Notes under the pieces: model-generated
Databases searched by the model: none
What the model was told of the DNA's origin: nothing
Seen by the model: only the letters and a program-made list of their open reading frames with translations
Source: a virus
IMG/VR virus record: IMGVR_UViG_3300028030_000058
Location: 1 to 25,048 of that record
DNA: 25,048 nucleotides
Direction: 5' to 3' (one strand)
Position numbers and translations under genes: made by a program
Shown: in pieces, positions 5,420-13,585 of the stretch
Position numbering within the stretch: the stretch's first letter is position 1
Layout of the letters: every line of letters starts with the position of its first letter

Positions 5420-7062
5420 TGTCGAGTGTATCAGATTGTGAGTTACTGCTAACGCAGAGTAATAGGCTGTTCGATGATAGGGGTAGCCTACTCTCTTATT
5501 GGCAGGAAGTTGCTGAGAACTTCTACGTTGAGAAGGCTGATTTCACTCGCACTCGTGTAGTTGGGGAAGATTTTGCTAATAACTTAACGACCAGCGCACC
5601 GTTAAACGCCCATAGTGAGCTAACCAATATTATATCAACGATACTTCGTCCACAAGATAAGCCGTGGCTTAATGTTTCTGTTCGTGACTATGATGATAGG
5701 AGTGAAGAAGCAAAAATATTTCTACAGCGTTCTAGTCATATATTGCGTAATGCTATGTATGATAAAGATAGTATGTTTGCTAGGGCGGCTAAGGAGGCTG
5801 ATGCTGACTTGGCGGCGTTTGGTAATGCGGTTATATCTTGTGAGATGAACTGGAAGAAAGAGGCGTTCTTATTTAGGTCTTGGCACTTGCGTGATGTTGT
5901 GTGGTGTGAGAGGGACGATACATCTGTAGGGCGCGTTGATCGTAAATGGGAGCCAACTGCCGAGTTACTTAATATGAAGTTTCGCGGTAATGTTCACGCT
6001 AATGTCAAGAAAAAACTAGAGAAAGATAGATACAGCGCAGTTAATATGCGCCACACGTTCATTGATAGTGATATGTATATGGACGGGTATAAAAAGAGGA
6101 AGAAAAAATATGTTTCTATTTTCTACGATGCTGATAATAAATTCATCGTGGAGGAAGTAGAGACAGATACGCCTTATTATGCTATACCGCGATGGAAAAC
6201 CGTGTCTGGTTCTCAGTATGCCTATTCACCATCAGTCGTTCAGTCTTTAGCTGATGCTCGTTTAATACAGGATATGATGCTTGTTATATTAGAGGCTGGT
6301 CAGAAAGCTGTTACGCCACCAATGATATCTGTTGGTGAAGCTGTTAGCGGTGAGCCTAATCTCTATGCTGGTGGAATAACTCACGTTGATGCTGATTATG
6401 ACGAGCGTTTAGGAGAGGTTTTAAGACCCATCTCTCAGAACAACTCTGCTATACCTCTTGGTATTGATATGATGCAGCGAGTAGAAGCTGCCATTAATGA
6501 AGCCCACTTTATAACCAAGATAGGTTTACCACCTTTAGGTGGTGGTATGTCGCCATATGAGGTCAATCAACGTGTCGGCGATTATTTGAGAAAGGCTATG
6601 CCATTATTAGACCCATTAGAGTCTGAGTGGAATGGTGGTTTATGTGAATTAGCGTTCGAAGTTGGTATGGCTAACGGTTTATTTGTTCGGAAAGATTTAA
6701 TCCCAAAGGATTTGTTGGGTAGCGATATTGAATTTACGTTCACTAACCCACTTAGAGATACTGCTGATCGAGCTAAAGGGAATATGTTATCAGAAGCTAC
6801 AGGGGTTATTGCACAGATGTCCTCGCTTGACCCTAGTGTTGGTTATATTCTTGATGCTGAGGGGGCAACGAGAGATACGCTTGATGGTATTGGCGCACCG
6901 AGAGAATGGTTTAGGCAGTCCGATGAGGTCGAGCAGATGAAAGCGGCTGCTGCTGAAAAAGAACAGATGCAGAATTTAATGGCGACTGTTCAACAAGGCG
7001 CGGAAGCCGCTCAGGGTGTTGGTGATGCGGCTCAATCTTTAGAGCAGATAAGAGGAGCTTGA
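5419..7062 (+). CDS. Head-to-tail connector / portal protein (547 aa)
   Basis: The portal forms the dodecameric ring at one vertex through which terminase packs DNA and to which the tail attaches. Length (547) and layout match the podovirus head-tail connecting family (T7 gp8 type). Recognisable features: an N-terminal helical segment with SYWQEVAENFYVEKADF (about 26-42); STILRPQDKPWLNVSV (about 73-88), a typical connector motif; PRWKTVSGSQYAYSPSVVQS (257-276), matching the family PRW...G..YG.SP pattern; and helices leading to VTPPM (298-302), the usual PP after the ring helices. The C-terminus (from about 505) is an Ala/Gln-rich helical tail. The start is coupled to the previous gene, and AGGAG near the 3' end serves the next one. 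Confidence 0.93.
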   Translation: MSSVSDCELLLTQSNRLFDDRGSLLSYWQEVAENFYVEKADFTRTRVVGEDFANNLTTSAPLNAHSELTNIISTILRPQDKPWLNVSVRDYDDRSEEAKIFLQRSSHILRNAMYDKDSMFARAAKEADADLAAFGNAVISCEMNWKKEAFLFRSWHLRDVVWCERDDTSVGRVDRKWEPTAELLNMKFRGNVHANVKKKLEKDRYSAVNMRHTFIDSDMYMDGYKKRKKKYVSIFYDADNKFIVEEVETDTPYYAIPRWKTVSGSQYAYSPSVVQSLADARLIQDMMLVILEAGQKAVTPPMISVGEAVSGEPNLYAGGITHVDADYDERLGEVLRPISQNNSAIPLGIDMMQRVEAAINEAHFITKIGLPPLGGGMSPYEVNQRVGDYLRKAMPLLDPLESEWNGGLCELAFEVGMANGLFVRKDLIPKDLLGSDIEFTFTNPLRDTADRAKGNMLSEATGVIAQMSSLDPSVGYILDAEGATRDTLDGIGAPREWFRQSDEVEQMKAAAAEKEQMQNLMATVQQGAEAAQGVGDAAQSLEQIRGA

Positions 7063-7063
7063 T

Positions 7064-7366
7064 TTGGCTGGTGCAAAAGATTGGTTAATTCCAGAAGCTA
7101 AATTTAGTGATACCGCTGCTATTCAAGCCCTATCTAGAGGTGAAGCTAACGCTGACCAGCAGAAAGCTGCTATAAAATATATTATTGAGAAGGTGTGTAT
7201 GACGTATGATGAGACGTTTCATCTTACCAATGAAAGGGTTTCTTCGTTCTACCAAGGGCGAAGATTTTGCGGAAATCAAATAATCAAAGAGATTAATATT
7301 GATTTGCGTGCTTTGACAGAGAAACTAAAACAAAAGGAGACAAAGGAAGATGTCAGACATAGATAA
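7064..7366 (+). CDS. Bbp19-like phage protein, TTG start (100 aa)
   Basis: The protein carries the short domain found beside portal genes in many podoviruses (Bbp19-like): YDETFHLTNERVSSFYQGRR followed by FCGNQIIKEI, matching the pattern YD.TF...., F..GRR, then a helix. Its role is not established; position suggests a head or packaging accessory. The start is TTG at 7064, supported by AGGAG at 7053-7057 with a 6-base spacer and by lying just after the portal stop. The next ATG in frame is far inside the protein (7199) and would remove the N-terminal half. The last 17 bases overlap the scaffold gene, whose Shine-Dalgarno lies inside this gene. Confidence 0.85.
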   Translation: MAGAKDWLIPEAKFSDTAAIQALSRGEANADQQKAAIKYIIEKVCMTYDETFHLTNERVSSFYQGRRFCGNQIIKEINIDLRALTEKLKQKETKEDVRHR

Positions 7367-8297
7367 CGAAACACCCACAGATAATAATACACCGACAGGT
7401 GGTGACGAAGGTGGTGGCGATAATACCCCCCCTACAGGAGACAACAATAATCCACCACCTGATGACGCTTGGTTTTCTTCATTGGTTGGTGACAACGAAG
7501 ATATGAAAAAGGTCTTATCTGGTTATGAAGATCAAGATAGCTTTATGAAAGAAGCCGTTAATAGTCTTGGCTCTGATTGGCGTGAGCGTGCGTCTGGTGG
7601 CGATGAGAAGATGATGAAGATGTTATCTCGTTATAACACCGAAGCTGATATGGCTAAGAGCCTTTATGATGTCAATAGAAAGATTCGAGAGGGTGAATAT
7701 ACCCGCGATGTTCCACCACCAGAAGATGAAGGCGAGTTAAAGGCATGGCGTGAGGAAAAGGGTATCCCTGAGAAAGCTGAGGATTATAGCTTACCTGATG
7801 GCTTAGTTATTGGTGATGATGATAAAGAGGTGGTTAATACCTTTCTTGAGGCTATGCATGAGGGTAATGTGCCAGATGGTATTCCCGAAAAAGCGATAGA
7901 GGCTTATTATAAGATACAAGAGGAGCAGTCTGCTAAAGCTGTGGAAGCTGAAAAGTTACAAGCACAGCAAACAGAAGAGGTTCTTCGTGATAAGTTTGGC
8001 AGGGAATATCTACCGACTATGAATATGGCTAAGAGTTTTGCACATGAGCGTTTTGGTGAGTTGGTTGGTGACGCTATATTATCTACACCAGAATCAGCCG
8101 AAGCATTGGCGGCTATAGCTCGTGAGATTAATCCAGCTATAACAGTCGTTCCTAATGCGGCAAACCCACAACAAGCTATTGGTGATGAGTTATCGTCTTT
8201 AAGAAAACAGATGCAAAACCAAGATTCGTGGGCGAAAAACACGAGTGGTCAGCGTCGTTACATTGAGTTGATAGCGGCACAAGATCGCATGAAATAA
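7350..8297 (+). CDS. Scaffolding protein (315 aa)
   Basis: The scaffold directs prohead assembly and is lost before or during packaging. The N-terminus is a low-complexity acidic Asn/Thr/Pro/Gly tract (residues 1-40, for example DNNTPTGGDEGGGDNTPPTG), typical of podovirus scaffolds. Then come charged helical segments, a GIPEKAEDYSLPDGL motif (about 139-153) often seen in these proteins, and a long predicted helix or coiled coil around 180-215 (IQEEQSAKAVEAEKLQAQQT). The position directly before the capsid gene fits exactly. AAAGGAAG just before the ATG is a good ribosome binding site. The gene is followed by a 183-base intergenic region with a promoter and hairpin. Confidence 0.88.
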   Translation: MSDIDNETPTDNNTPTGGDEGGGDNTPPTGDNNNPPPDDAWFSSLVGDNEDMKKVLSGYEDQDSFMKEAVNSLGSDWRERASGGDEKMMKMLSRYNTEADMAKSLYDVNRKIREGEYTRDVPPPEDEGELKAWREEKGIPEKAEDYSLPDGLVIGDDDKEVVNTFLEAMHEGNVPDGIPEKAIEAYYKIQEEQSAKAVEAEKLQAQQTEEVLRDKFGREYLPTMNMAKSFAHERFGELVGDAILSTPESAEALAAIAREINPAITVVPNAANPQQAIGDELSSLRKQMQNQDSWAKNTSGQRRYIELIAAQDRMK

Positions 8298-8301
8298 ATT
8301 G

Positions 8302-8330
8302 TTGACATACTAAGATTTCTATATTACCCT
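8302..8330 (+). promoter_or_regulatory. Sigma70-type promoter for the major capsid gene
   Basis: A perfect -35 box TTGACA (8302-8307), a 17-base spacer and a -10 box TACCCT (8325-8330, keeping the key T, A and final T). It lies 5 bases after the scaffold stop and about 150 bases before the capsid ATG. An extra promoter here would allow high capsid expression. Confidence 0.6.
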
Positions 8331-8367
8331 ATCCGAAACATGTGCAATATATGCCCATGCTTCGGAT
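8331..8367 (+). other. Imperfect inverted repeat / 5'-leader hairpin before the capsid gene
   Basis: ATCCGAA (8331-8337) pairs with TTCGGAT (8361-8367). After one A/C mismatch, CATG (8339-8342) pairs with CATG (8356-8359), leaving a 13-base loop. It starts right after the -10 box, so it would form at or near the 5' end of the capsid transcript, or act as an operator palindrome. It has no T tract, so it is not a terminator. The rest of 8368-8467 shows no frame or site that I can support. Confidence 0.5.
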
Positions 8368-8480
8368 AACAGCCCTGATAATTATATACGCAGCCCCTAA
8401 CGGCTTACCTGCAAGTTATATAAGATTTGGCCTACCTGTTGGATGATCTTCATATTAAATTTTAACTAAGGAGACTTATT

Positions 8481-9362
8481 ATGGGACAGACCATAACAGG
8501 CGACATCTCCGCGCAATCTAAGCTGTACTCAGCCGAGTACATTGAAGGCTATGAGCGTGGTGATAGTTTACTAAGAAGTACAGTGACTACTGAAACGATG
8601 AAAAACGGTAGCTCATTTCAATTCGTAATCGAAGATAGTGGTGATGCTACTGCTGTTACTCGTGGACTAGATGGCTCTATCGTGCCGCGCTCCATGAATA
8701 ATAACACCGTGTCACTTAACTTGTCAGAGTTTAATGACTTACCTAGAATGACTGGTTTTAATATCTTCTCTCACCAAGCATCTTCACAGCAACGTATGGC
8801 GATGTATAGAACATCGTATAAGACCATAAGTCGTACAGTTGACGATCAGATATTAGCGGCTCTTCGGACAGCTACTACTGGCCCGAATAACACATCGACA
8901 GATAATGCTTTAAAATTGCTAACTGATGGTGTGTCAATCCTTGGCTCTAATAACGTGCCTGTGGATAATGGCGAATTATATGCTGTTGTTTCACCTGCGT
9001 TTATCACAAGCCTACAGGGATATGATGAGTTTTCAAATGCTGATTATGTCTCAATGAAGAAATGGGATGATGGTGTTGTTAGTAACAAGAAAATGTATGA
9101 CTGGAACGGAATTAAAATATTCTGTAATACAGGCATAGAGGGTCTTGGTACTAGTGATGAGTATTGCTTCTTATATCATAAGACAGCAATAGGTCATGCT
9201 ATTGATAAAGGTAATTTCGATGTTGTTATGGGTTATAACGAAGAGCAGAATTATAGTTTTGTTCGTTGTTCGACTTATACTGGTGCGGCTTTGTTGCAAA
9301 ACGAGGGTGTTGCTGTGTTGAAATTCGTTGGTAACGCTGCTTCCGCAGTAACTATAACTTAA
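8481..9362 (+). CDS. Major capsid protein (293 aa)
   Basis: This is the main shell protein, assigned by length, composition and position directly after the scaffold. It has no signal or membrane segment. Features typical of the HK97-fold capsids of small podoviruses include an N-terminal arm, a central helix region with SSQQRMAMYRTSYKTISRTV (about 101-120), a P-domain strand GELYAVVSPAFITSLQGYDE (about 163-182), and a C-terminal DWNGIKIFCNTGIEGL segment with a late YHKTAIGHAI motif. AAGGAG lies 8 bases before the ATG, the strongest Shine-Dalgarno in this part. A dedicated promoter upstream and a terminator after the following gene point to a high-expression capsid unit. Confidence 0.93.
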   Translation: MGQTITGDISAQSKLYSAEYIEGYERGDSLLRSTVTTETMKNGSSFQFVIEDSGDATAVTRGLDGSIVPRSMNNNTVSLNLSEFNDLPRMTGFNIFSHQASSQQRMAMYRTSYKTISRTVDDQILAALRTATTGPNNTSTDNALKLLTDGVSILGSNNVPVDNGELYAVVSPAFITSLQGYDEFSNADYVSMKKWDDGVVSNKKMYDWNGIKIFCNTGIEGLGTSDEYCFLYHKTAIGHAIDKGNFDVVMGYNEEQNYSFVRCSTYTGAALLQNEGVAVLKFVGNAASAVTIT

Positions 9363-9382
9363 TCGAGAAAGGTAGATAAGAT

Positions 9383-9664
9383 ATGGCTTATGCTTTAAAA
9401 AACCCTACATTACGTTCTTGTTCTATTGGCAATAACGCACCTGCTGAATGGTATGGTGAGTCTGCTGATGCTGGTGCTACTGTAGATACTAGCGGCTTCA
9501 TTAGTGATGCTGTTGATCTCGGTATGAAAGTCGGTGATACATATAAACACCGTGATACGAGTACAGATATTGTAACATCCCATGTTGTTAAGGTTCTGAA
9601 TGCCAATGGGTCTGCTGACCTAACTGACGCGACGACTTACGCATCTGGTACTAATACAGACTAA
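9383..9664 (+). CDS. Small protein following the capsid gene, possible decoration protein (93 aa)
   Basis: No family can be named with certainty. The 93 residues are beta-type and Thr/Asp/Ala-rich, with segments VKVGDTYKHRDTSTDIVTSH and VVKVLNANGSADLTDATTYA. AAAGG lies about 12 bases before the ATG, the gap after the capsid gene is only 20 bases, and a strong terminator follows. A short beta-rich protein immediately after the capsid gene and sharing its transcript is commonly a decoration, cement or head-completion protein; that role is inference. The frame itself is very likely real because it fills the space between the capsid stop and the terminator exactly. Confidence 0.8.
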   Translation: MAYALKNPTLRSCSIGNNAPAEWYGESADAGATVDTSGFISDAVDLGMKVGDTYKHRDTSTDIVTSHVVKVLNANGSADLTDATTYASGTNTD

Positions 9665-9686
9665 TTACACTTCCTTGTCTGGCGTG

Positions 9687-9725
9687 GAAAACCCTGAGTT
9701 CACTCTTGGGGTTTTCTTGTTGATA
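9687..9725 (+). terminator. Rho-independent terminator after the capsid unit
   Basis: GAAAACCC (9687-9694) pairs perfectly with GGGTTTTC (9709-9716), and TGAG/CTTG extends the stem to 12 pairs with two wobbles, leaving a loop of about 6 bases. The T-rich run TTTTCTTGTT follows the G's. It separates the head genes from the tail genes. Confidence 0.85.
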
Positions 9726-9748
9726 TGTATATGAATATGATGTAACCT
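9720..9748 (+). promoter_or_regulatory. Candidate promoter for the tail operon
   Basis: TTGATA (9720-9725, 5 of 6 to consensus), a 17-base spacer and TAACCT (9743-9748), immediately after the terminator. The boxes resemble those of the capsid promoter (TTGACA / TACCCT) and share the same spacing. Confidence 0.5.
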
Positions 9749-9776
9749 AGTTCACAGTTCAAACATGGAGATACTA

Positions 9777-10235
9777 ATGACAAAAAATAATGTTCGCATA
9801 CAACCCTCACGATTTAATCTAATCAATATTTCATCTGGTAGAGCTGAGTGGAGGGCGATAGTCGAAGATAGCGTTAAGAAAAAAGATGTGCTTAATCCTG
9901 CTTTCTGGGCGTTGGTAGCTCTAAAGTTGAGAAATTCTGGTGTCTTGCCGCGTATAGAGATTTTCCCTGATAACTTAGAATGGTTGCTTGAGGTTGTTGT
10001 TACGGAGATTGGGAAAACCCACTTAGTTGTTAAGGAAGTTAATTATTCAGATTTAACCGTAAAAACTGCTGACGTTAAAAAATCTATACCTAAAGAGTTC
10101 GTTGTAAAATATGCTGGTCCTCACAGTAAGTGGCGAGTTATTAATCCTGACGGAGCTGTTGTTAAGGATAAACTCGAAAACCGTAAATATGCTGAGGATT
10201 TTTTAAAGAATCATCTTATTGCACTAGGAAACTAA
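9777..10235 (+). CDS. Conserved podovirus protein preceding tail tubular protein A, function unknown (152 aa)
   Basis: The start at 9777 is preferred over the ATG at 9765, because GGAG (9767-9770) lies 6 bases before 9777, whereas nothing like a ribosome binding site precedes 9765. The C-terminal part carries KYAGPHSKWRVINPDGAVVK followed by an NRKYAEDFLKNHL helix. A W/Y-AGP..KWRV motif plus an EDA.. helix is what I recall from small unannotated proteins placed just before tail tubular A in podoviruses. The N-terminal half has NPAFWALVALKLRNSG and EIFPDNLEWLLEVVV. It is probably a virion or tail assembly accessory; the biochemical role is unknown. It is the first gene after the terminator and promoter. 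Confidence 0.8.
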   Translation: MTKNNVRIQPSRFNLINISSGRAEWRAIVEDSVKKKDVLNPAFWALVALKLRNSGVLPRIEIFPDNLEWLLEVVVTEIGKTHLVVKEVNYSDLTVKTADVKKSIPKEFVVKYAGPHSKWRVINPDGAVVKDKLENRKYAEDFLKNHLIALGN

Positions 10236-10236
10236 T

Positions 10237-10875
10237 ATGGCGACAAAGCTATCATTGTATAATAATGCACTACTTCGCCTTAATTCTCGTAAGCTTGACA
10301 CTCTTACCGAGAACCGAAAGTCGCGTAGGGTTCTTGATACAATCTGGGATAGTGGTTTTGTTCGTAGAATATTAGAAAATGGACAATTTAATTTTGCTAT
10401 AAAATCATTTGAATCAGTTCAGGATACCAGCGTTGCTCTAGGTTTTGGTTATAATTATGCTCATAAGAAACCCGATGATTGGGTTAGGACGATAACCCTT
10501 TCTACCGATGAATACTTCACTAGTGCCGTTCTTCAATATGAGGATGAGGGTGAATATTGGTATTGTGATTATCAAAAGATTTACGCAAAAATTATTTCCG
10601 ATGATGTAGCTTATGGTGGCGACTTGTCTAAGTGGACTGAATCTATGTCTAACTATGCAGAGTTATATTTAGCACTTAAAGCTTGTAAAGCCATAACCTC
10701 TAGTGACACGCTATATAGCGAATTAGAAAAAGAAGCTAATAAAGCTAAAAGACACGCCGCAGCTATTGACGCTATGAATGAGCCAGTAAAGTTTGCACCG
10801 ATGGGGAGTTGGGCGAGGGCGCGCTATGGTAGTGGATATGGTGGCGGTGGTCGTGTTTATATAGATACGACGTGA
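10237..10875 (+). CDS. Tail tubular protein A (T7 gp11-like, 212 aa)
   Basis: This adaptor ring joins the portal to the tail nozzle. Length (212, T7 gp11 is 196) and order before tubular protein B fit. Motifs are LSLYNNALLRLNSRKLDTLT (about 5-24), the family pattern of an N-terminal helix with N.AL..LG....L, and HKKPDDWVRTI (about 76-86), matching the family KP.D.. loop. NYAELYLALKACKAITSS (about 140-157) is the C-terminal helix before a Gly/Tyr/Arg-rich end. AGGAA lies about 8 bases before the ATG. The gene starts 1 base after the previous stop and is followed after 7 bases by tubular protein B. Confidence 0.9.
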   Translation: MATKLSLYNNALLRLNSRKLDTLTENRKSRRVLDTIWDSGFVRRILENGQFNFAIKSFESVQDTSVALGFGYNYAHKKPDDWVRTITLSTDEYFTSAVLQYEDEGEYWYCDYQKIYAKIISDDVAYGGDLSKWTESMSNYAELYLALKACKAITSSDTLYSELEKEANKAKRHAAAIDAMNEPVKFAPMGSWARARYGSGYGGGGRVYIDTT

Positions 10876-10882
10876 GTGTGTC

Positions 10883-13582
10883 ATGAAACTTCATAAAGTT
10901 ATATTAAATTTTAATAGAGGTATTATATCTAAGCTCGGTTTTGCTAGGCAGGATATAGAGCGTCTATCTTTATCTGCTGAAACTCTACATAATTTTACGC
11001 CGAGGGTTTTAGGCTCTATGATATTGAGGGCTGGTTTAGGTTACACAGGAGAAGGCACTGATAATGATAAAAAAGCTATTCATATTCAATTCATTAAAAA
11101 TATTCAAGACCAAGCCACTATTGAGATAACCGATAGCGTTGTGCGGGTAAAAGTTGATGATTCCGCTATATTACGCACATCTGTATCATCTTCAATAGTT
11201 AATAGTGGTTTTGACACTGATATAGCTAGCTGGACTGATGCTAGCGATGTTGGTAGCACTCCATCTTGGAAGAGTGGCGGTTATTTATCTTTGGTCGGAA
11301 CTGGTTTTGGTGCGGCTATTGTTAGACAACAGGTGAATGTTAGTGGTGGCGATGTCGGTGTAGCCCATGCTATCAGGGTGATTGTTAGCCGTGGTGACTT
11401 AGATATATCTATAGGCTCTACGGTGGGTGGTGGAGAATATTTAAACTCTCTCAGGTTAGGTGAAGGCTCTCACTCTTTATCTTTCACACCTACAGGTAAT
11501 TTTTATCTACAGTTATCATCTAAAACTAAGTATGCCACCTTAATTGATTCTTGCTCTATCGAGAGTACTGGAAATATGTCACTACCCTCACCTTGGTTAG
11601 AAAATGACTTAAAGTACATAAAATATGACCAGTCAGAAGATGTTGTTTATCTTTCTTGTAAGGGATATGAATCTTACAAGATTATTAGGTACGGTACGAC
11701 TTCTTGGGGGTTACAGAAGTTATTAATAAGCGATGGGCCTTTTAGGATTATAAATGTAGATAAAACACAATTAACCCCTAGCGCATTGACTGGTGATATC
11801 ACGCTCACAGCCTCTAATTCTCTGTTTGATGTTGGTCATGTTGGGGCGCTGTTCAGGATTGCTTCGTATGGTCAGAAGGTAACAGCCAATATCGGGGGGG
11901 GTGGTCAATTCACTGATGATATAAAGGTTACTGGTATAGGGACAGAAAGATTATTTAATATAGACATAACTGGGACGTGGGTTGGGACGGTGACTCTGCA
12001 AAAGTCCTTTGATGAGGGCGGAACTTGGTCTGATGTCACATCTTATACTGTTAATACTTCGACAACATATAACGATGGTTCTGATAATCAGATAATCTAT
12101 TATAGAATAGGCATAAAGACTGGCGATTATACCTCTGGTTCTGCAACTACAGAATTATCTTATGACAGAGGAAGTATAAACGGTATAGTGCGTGTTGTGG
12201 GGGTTACTTCGTCTACTGTGGCTGATTGTATAGTCTTGAGTGATTTGGGATCACTAACATCATCTGAAAATTGGTATGAGGGTGAATGGTCTACATATCG
12301 GGGATTCCCATCTGCTAATGCGTTGCATGAAGGTCGTTTGGTGTTTGGGGGGGTAGGAAAAGTATTCTTCTCTGTATCTGATGTATATGAGTCTTTTGAC
12401 GAGACAGGAGAAGGTGATTCTATAGCGTTTACCAAAACCATACCATCTGGTCCAACTGAAACTGTTAATTGGTTACTCTCTCTCAAGAGGTTATTGGTCG
12501 GCACAGAGAGAGATGAATGGTATGTTAGATCAACTTCTTTCGATGAAGCTTTAACATCTGCTAATGCTAATATGAAAACCACCTCTACACTTGGTTCTAA
12601 CTATGTCCAAGCTAGGAAGATAGATAATGTTGGGGTGTTCGTTCACTCATCTGGTACGAGAGCTTATAAGAGCGGTTATACTATTGAAAGTGATGATTTT
12701 AGGACTGAGGATATATCTAAGCTAATTCCAGAATTTCTTTCAATAGGAGTTGTAAGGACTGCTGTCCAAAGGGTTCCTGATACAAGGGTTCATCATATAT
12801 TGTCAGACGGTACTGCTGTTATTTATTTACATGATGAGCTTGAAGATATAAAGAGTTGGTGGACATTGTCTACTGATGGAGTGATTGAGGATGTGTTCGT
12901 CTCACCATCTTTAGACGAAGATATAGTTTATTATTGTGTTAAAAGGACAATTAATGGTGTTGATAAAAGATATTTGGAGAAATATGCTTTTGAAGATGAG
13001 TGTATTGGCGGCACTCTAAGTAAACAGGCTGATAGTTTTATAACCTATAGTGGCGCGCCTACATCCACTATAAGCGGGTTATCTCACCTTGAGGGGGAAA
13101 ATGTGATTGTTTGGGGTGATGGTAAAGACCTAAGCCCTGATGATAGTAATGGTGTTCAGCAAACCTATACGGTGACTAGTGGGCAGATAATATTATCAGA
13201 AAGTATTTCTGAGGCTGTTGTGGGTTTACCATACACAGCTCAATATAAATCTGTGAAGTTAGGATTTCCGACAGCGTTAGGAACGTCACTATTACAAGAG
13301 AAGAACATCTATAGCCTTGGTATCGTCGCGATTAATACACACAATAAAGGCATTATGTATGGCCCTGACTTCTCTATCTTGGATGACCTCCCACGCATGG
13401 AGGACTTTGATGTGGTGGATAGTGATACTGTTTATAGTGACTATGATGCAGATATGTTTGAATTTGATGGTGATTGGGGGACAGATAGCAGGATATGTTT
13501 ACAGGCTAAAGCCCCTAGGCCAGCCAATATACTTGCTGTTGTTGCAGGGGTTGAGTTCCATGAAATTCACGATAAGAGGTGA
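10883..13582 (+). CDS. Tail tubular protein B (T7 gp12-like nozzle, 899 aa)
   Basis: This is the tail nozzle. The N-terminus has the diagnostic family segment FNRGIISKLGFARQDIERLS followed by LSAETLHNFTPRVLGSMILRAG (about 9-51), corresponding to the N..GELSP...R.D...Y...A..L.N..P...GG...R.G pattern of gp12-type proteins. The body is beta-rich, with repeated Ser/Thr-rich strands. LHEGRLVFGG (about 482-491) and the region that follows it (VGTERDEWYV near 534-543) match the family motif F..RL.FGG...N....S. At 899 residues it is somewhat longer than T7 gp12 (794). No strong Shine-Dalgarno is seen (GTGAG region). The final stop is 3 bases before the next gene. Confidence 0.92.
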   Translation: MKLHKVILNFNRGIISKLGFARQDIERLSLSAETLHNFTPRVLGSMILRAGLGYTGEGTDNDKKAIHIQFIKNIQDQATIEITDSVVRVKVDDSAILRTSVSSSIVNSGFDTDIASWTDASDVGSTPSWKSGGYLSLVGTGFGAAIVRQQVNVSGGDVGVAHAIRVIVSRGDLDISIGSTVGGGEYLNSLRLGEGSHSLSFTPTGNFYLQLSSKTKYATLIDSCSIESTGNMSLPSPWLENDLKYIKYDQSEDVVYLSCKGYESYKIIRYGTTSWGLQKLLISDGPFRIINVDKTQLTPSALTGDITLTASNSLFDVGHVGALFRIASYGQKVTANIGGGGQFTDDIKVTGIGTERLFNIDITGTWVGTVTLQKSFDEGGTWSDVTSYTVNTSTTYNDGSDNQIIYYRIGIKTGDYTSGSATTELSYDRGSINGIVRVVGVTSSTVADCIVLSDLGSLTSSENWYEGEWSTYRGFPSANALHEGRLVFGGVGKVFFSVSDVYESFDETGEGDSIAFTKTIPSGPTETVNWLLSLKRLLVGTERDEWYVRSTSFDEALTSANANMKTTSTLGSNYVQARKIDNVGVFVHSSGTRAYKSGYTIESDDFRTEDISKLIPEFLSIGVVRTAVQRVPDTRVHHILSDGTAVIYLHDELEDIKSWWTLSTDGVIEDVFVSPSLDEDIVYYCVKRTINGVDKRYLEKYAFEDECIGGTLSKQADSFITYSGAPTSTISGLSHLEGENVIVWGDGKDLSPDDSNGVQQTYTVTSGQIILSESISEAVVGLPYTAQYKSVKLGFPTALGTSLLQEKNIYSLGIVAINTHNKGIMYGPDFSILDDLPRMEDFDVVDSDTVYSDYDADMFEFDGDWGTDSRICLQAKAPRPANILAVVAGVEFHEIHDKR

Positions 13583-13585
13583 TAG

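Noticed and set aside
8392-8414. AGCC...GGCT and GCAG...CTGC pairings in the capsid leader
   Set aside because: Short, mutually exclusive and not followed by a T tract; no better than chance.
9765-9776. Upstream ATG for the gene before tail tubular protein A
   Set aside because: It lacks a ribosome binding site and itself contains the GGAG that serves the ATG at 9777.
12160-12582. 140-codon minus-strand open frame inside tail tubular protein B
   Set aside because: No motif and no start signals; unlike the HNH frame it has no protein-family features.
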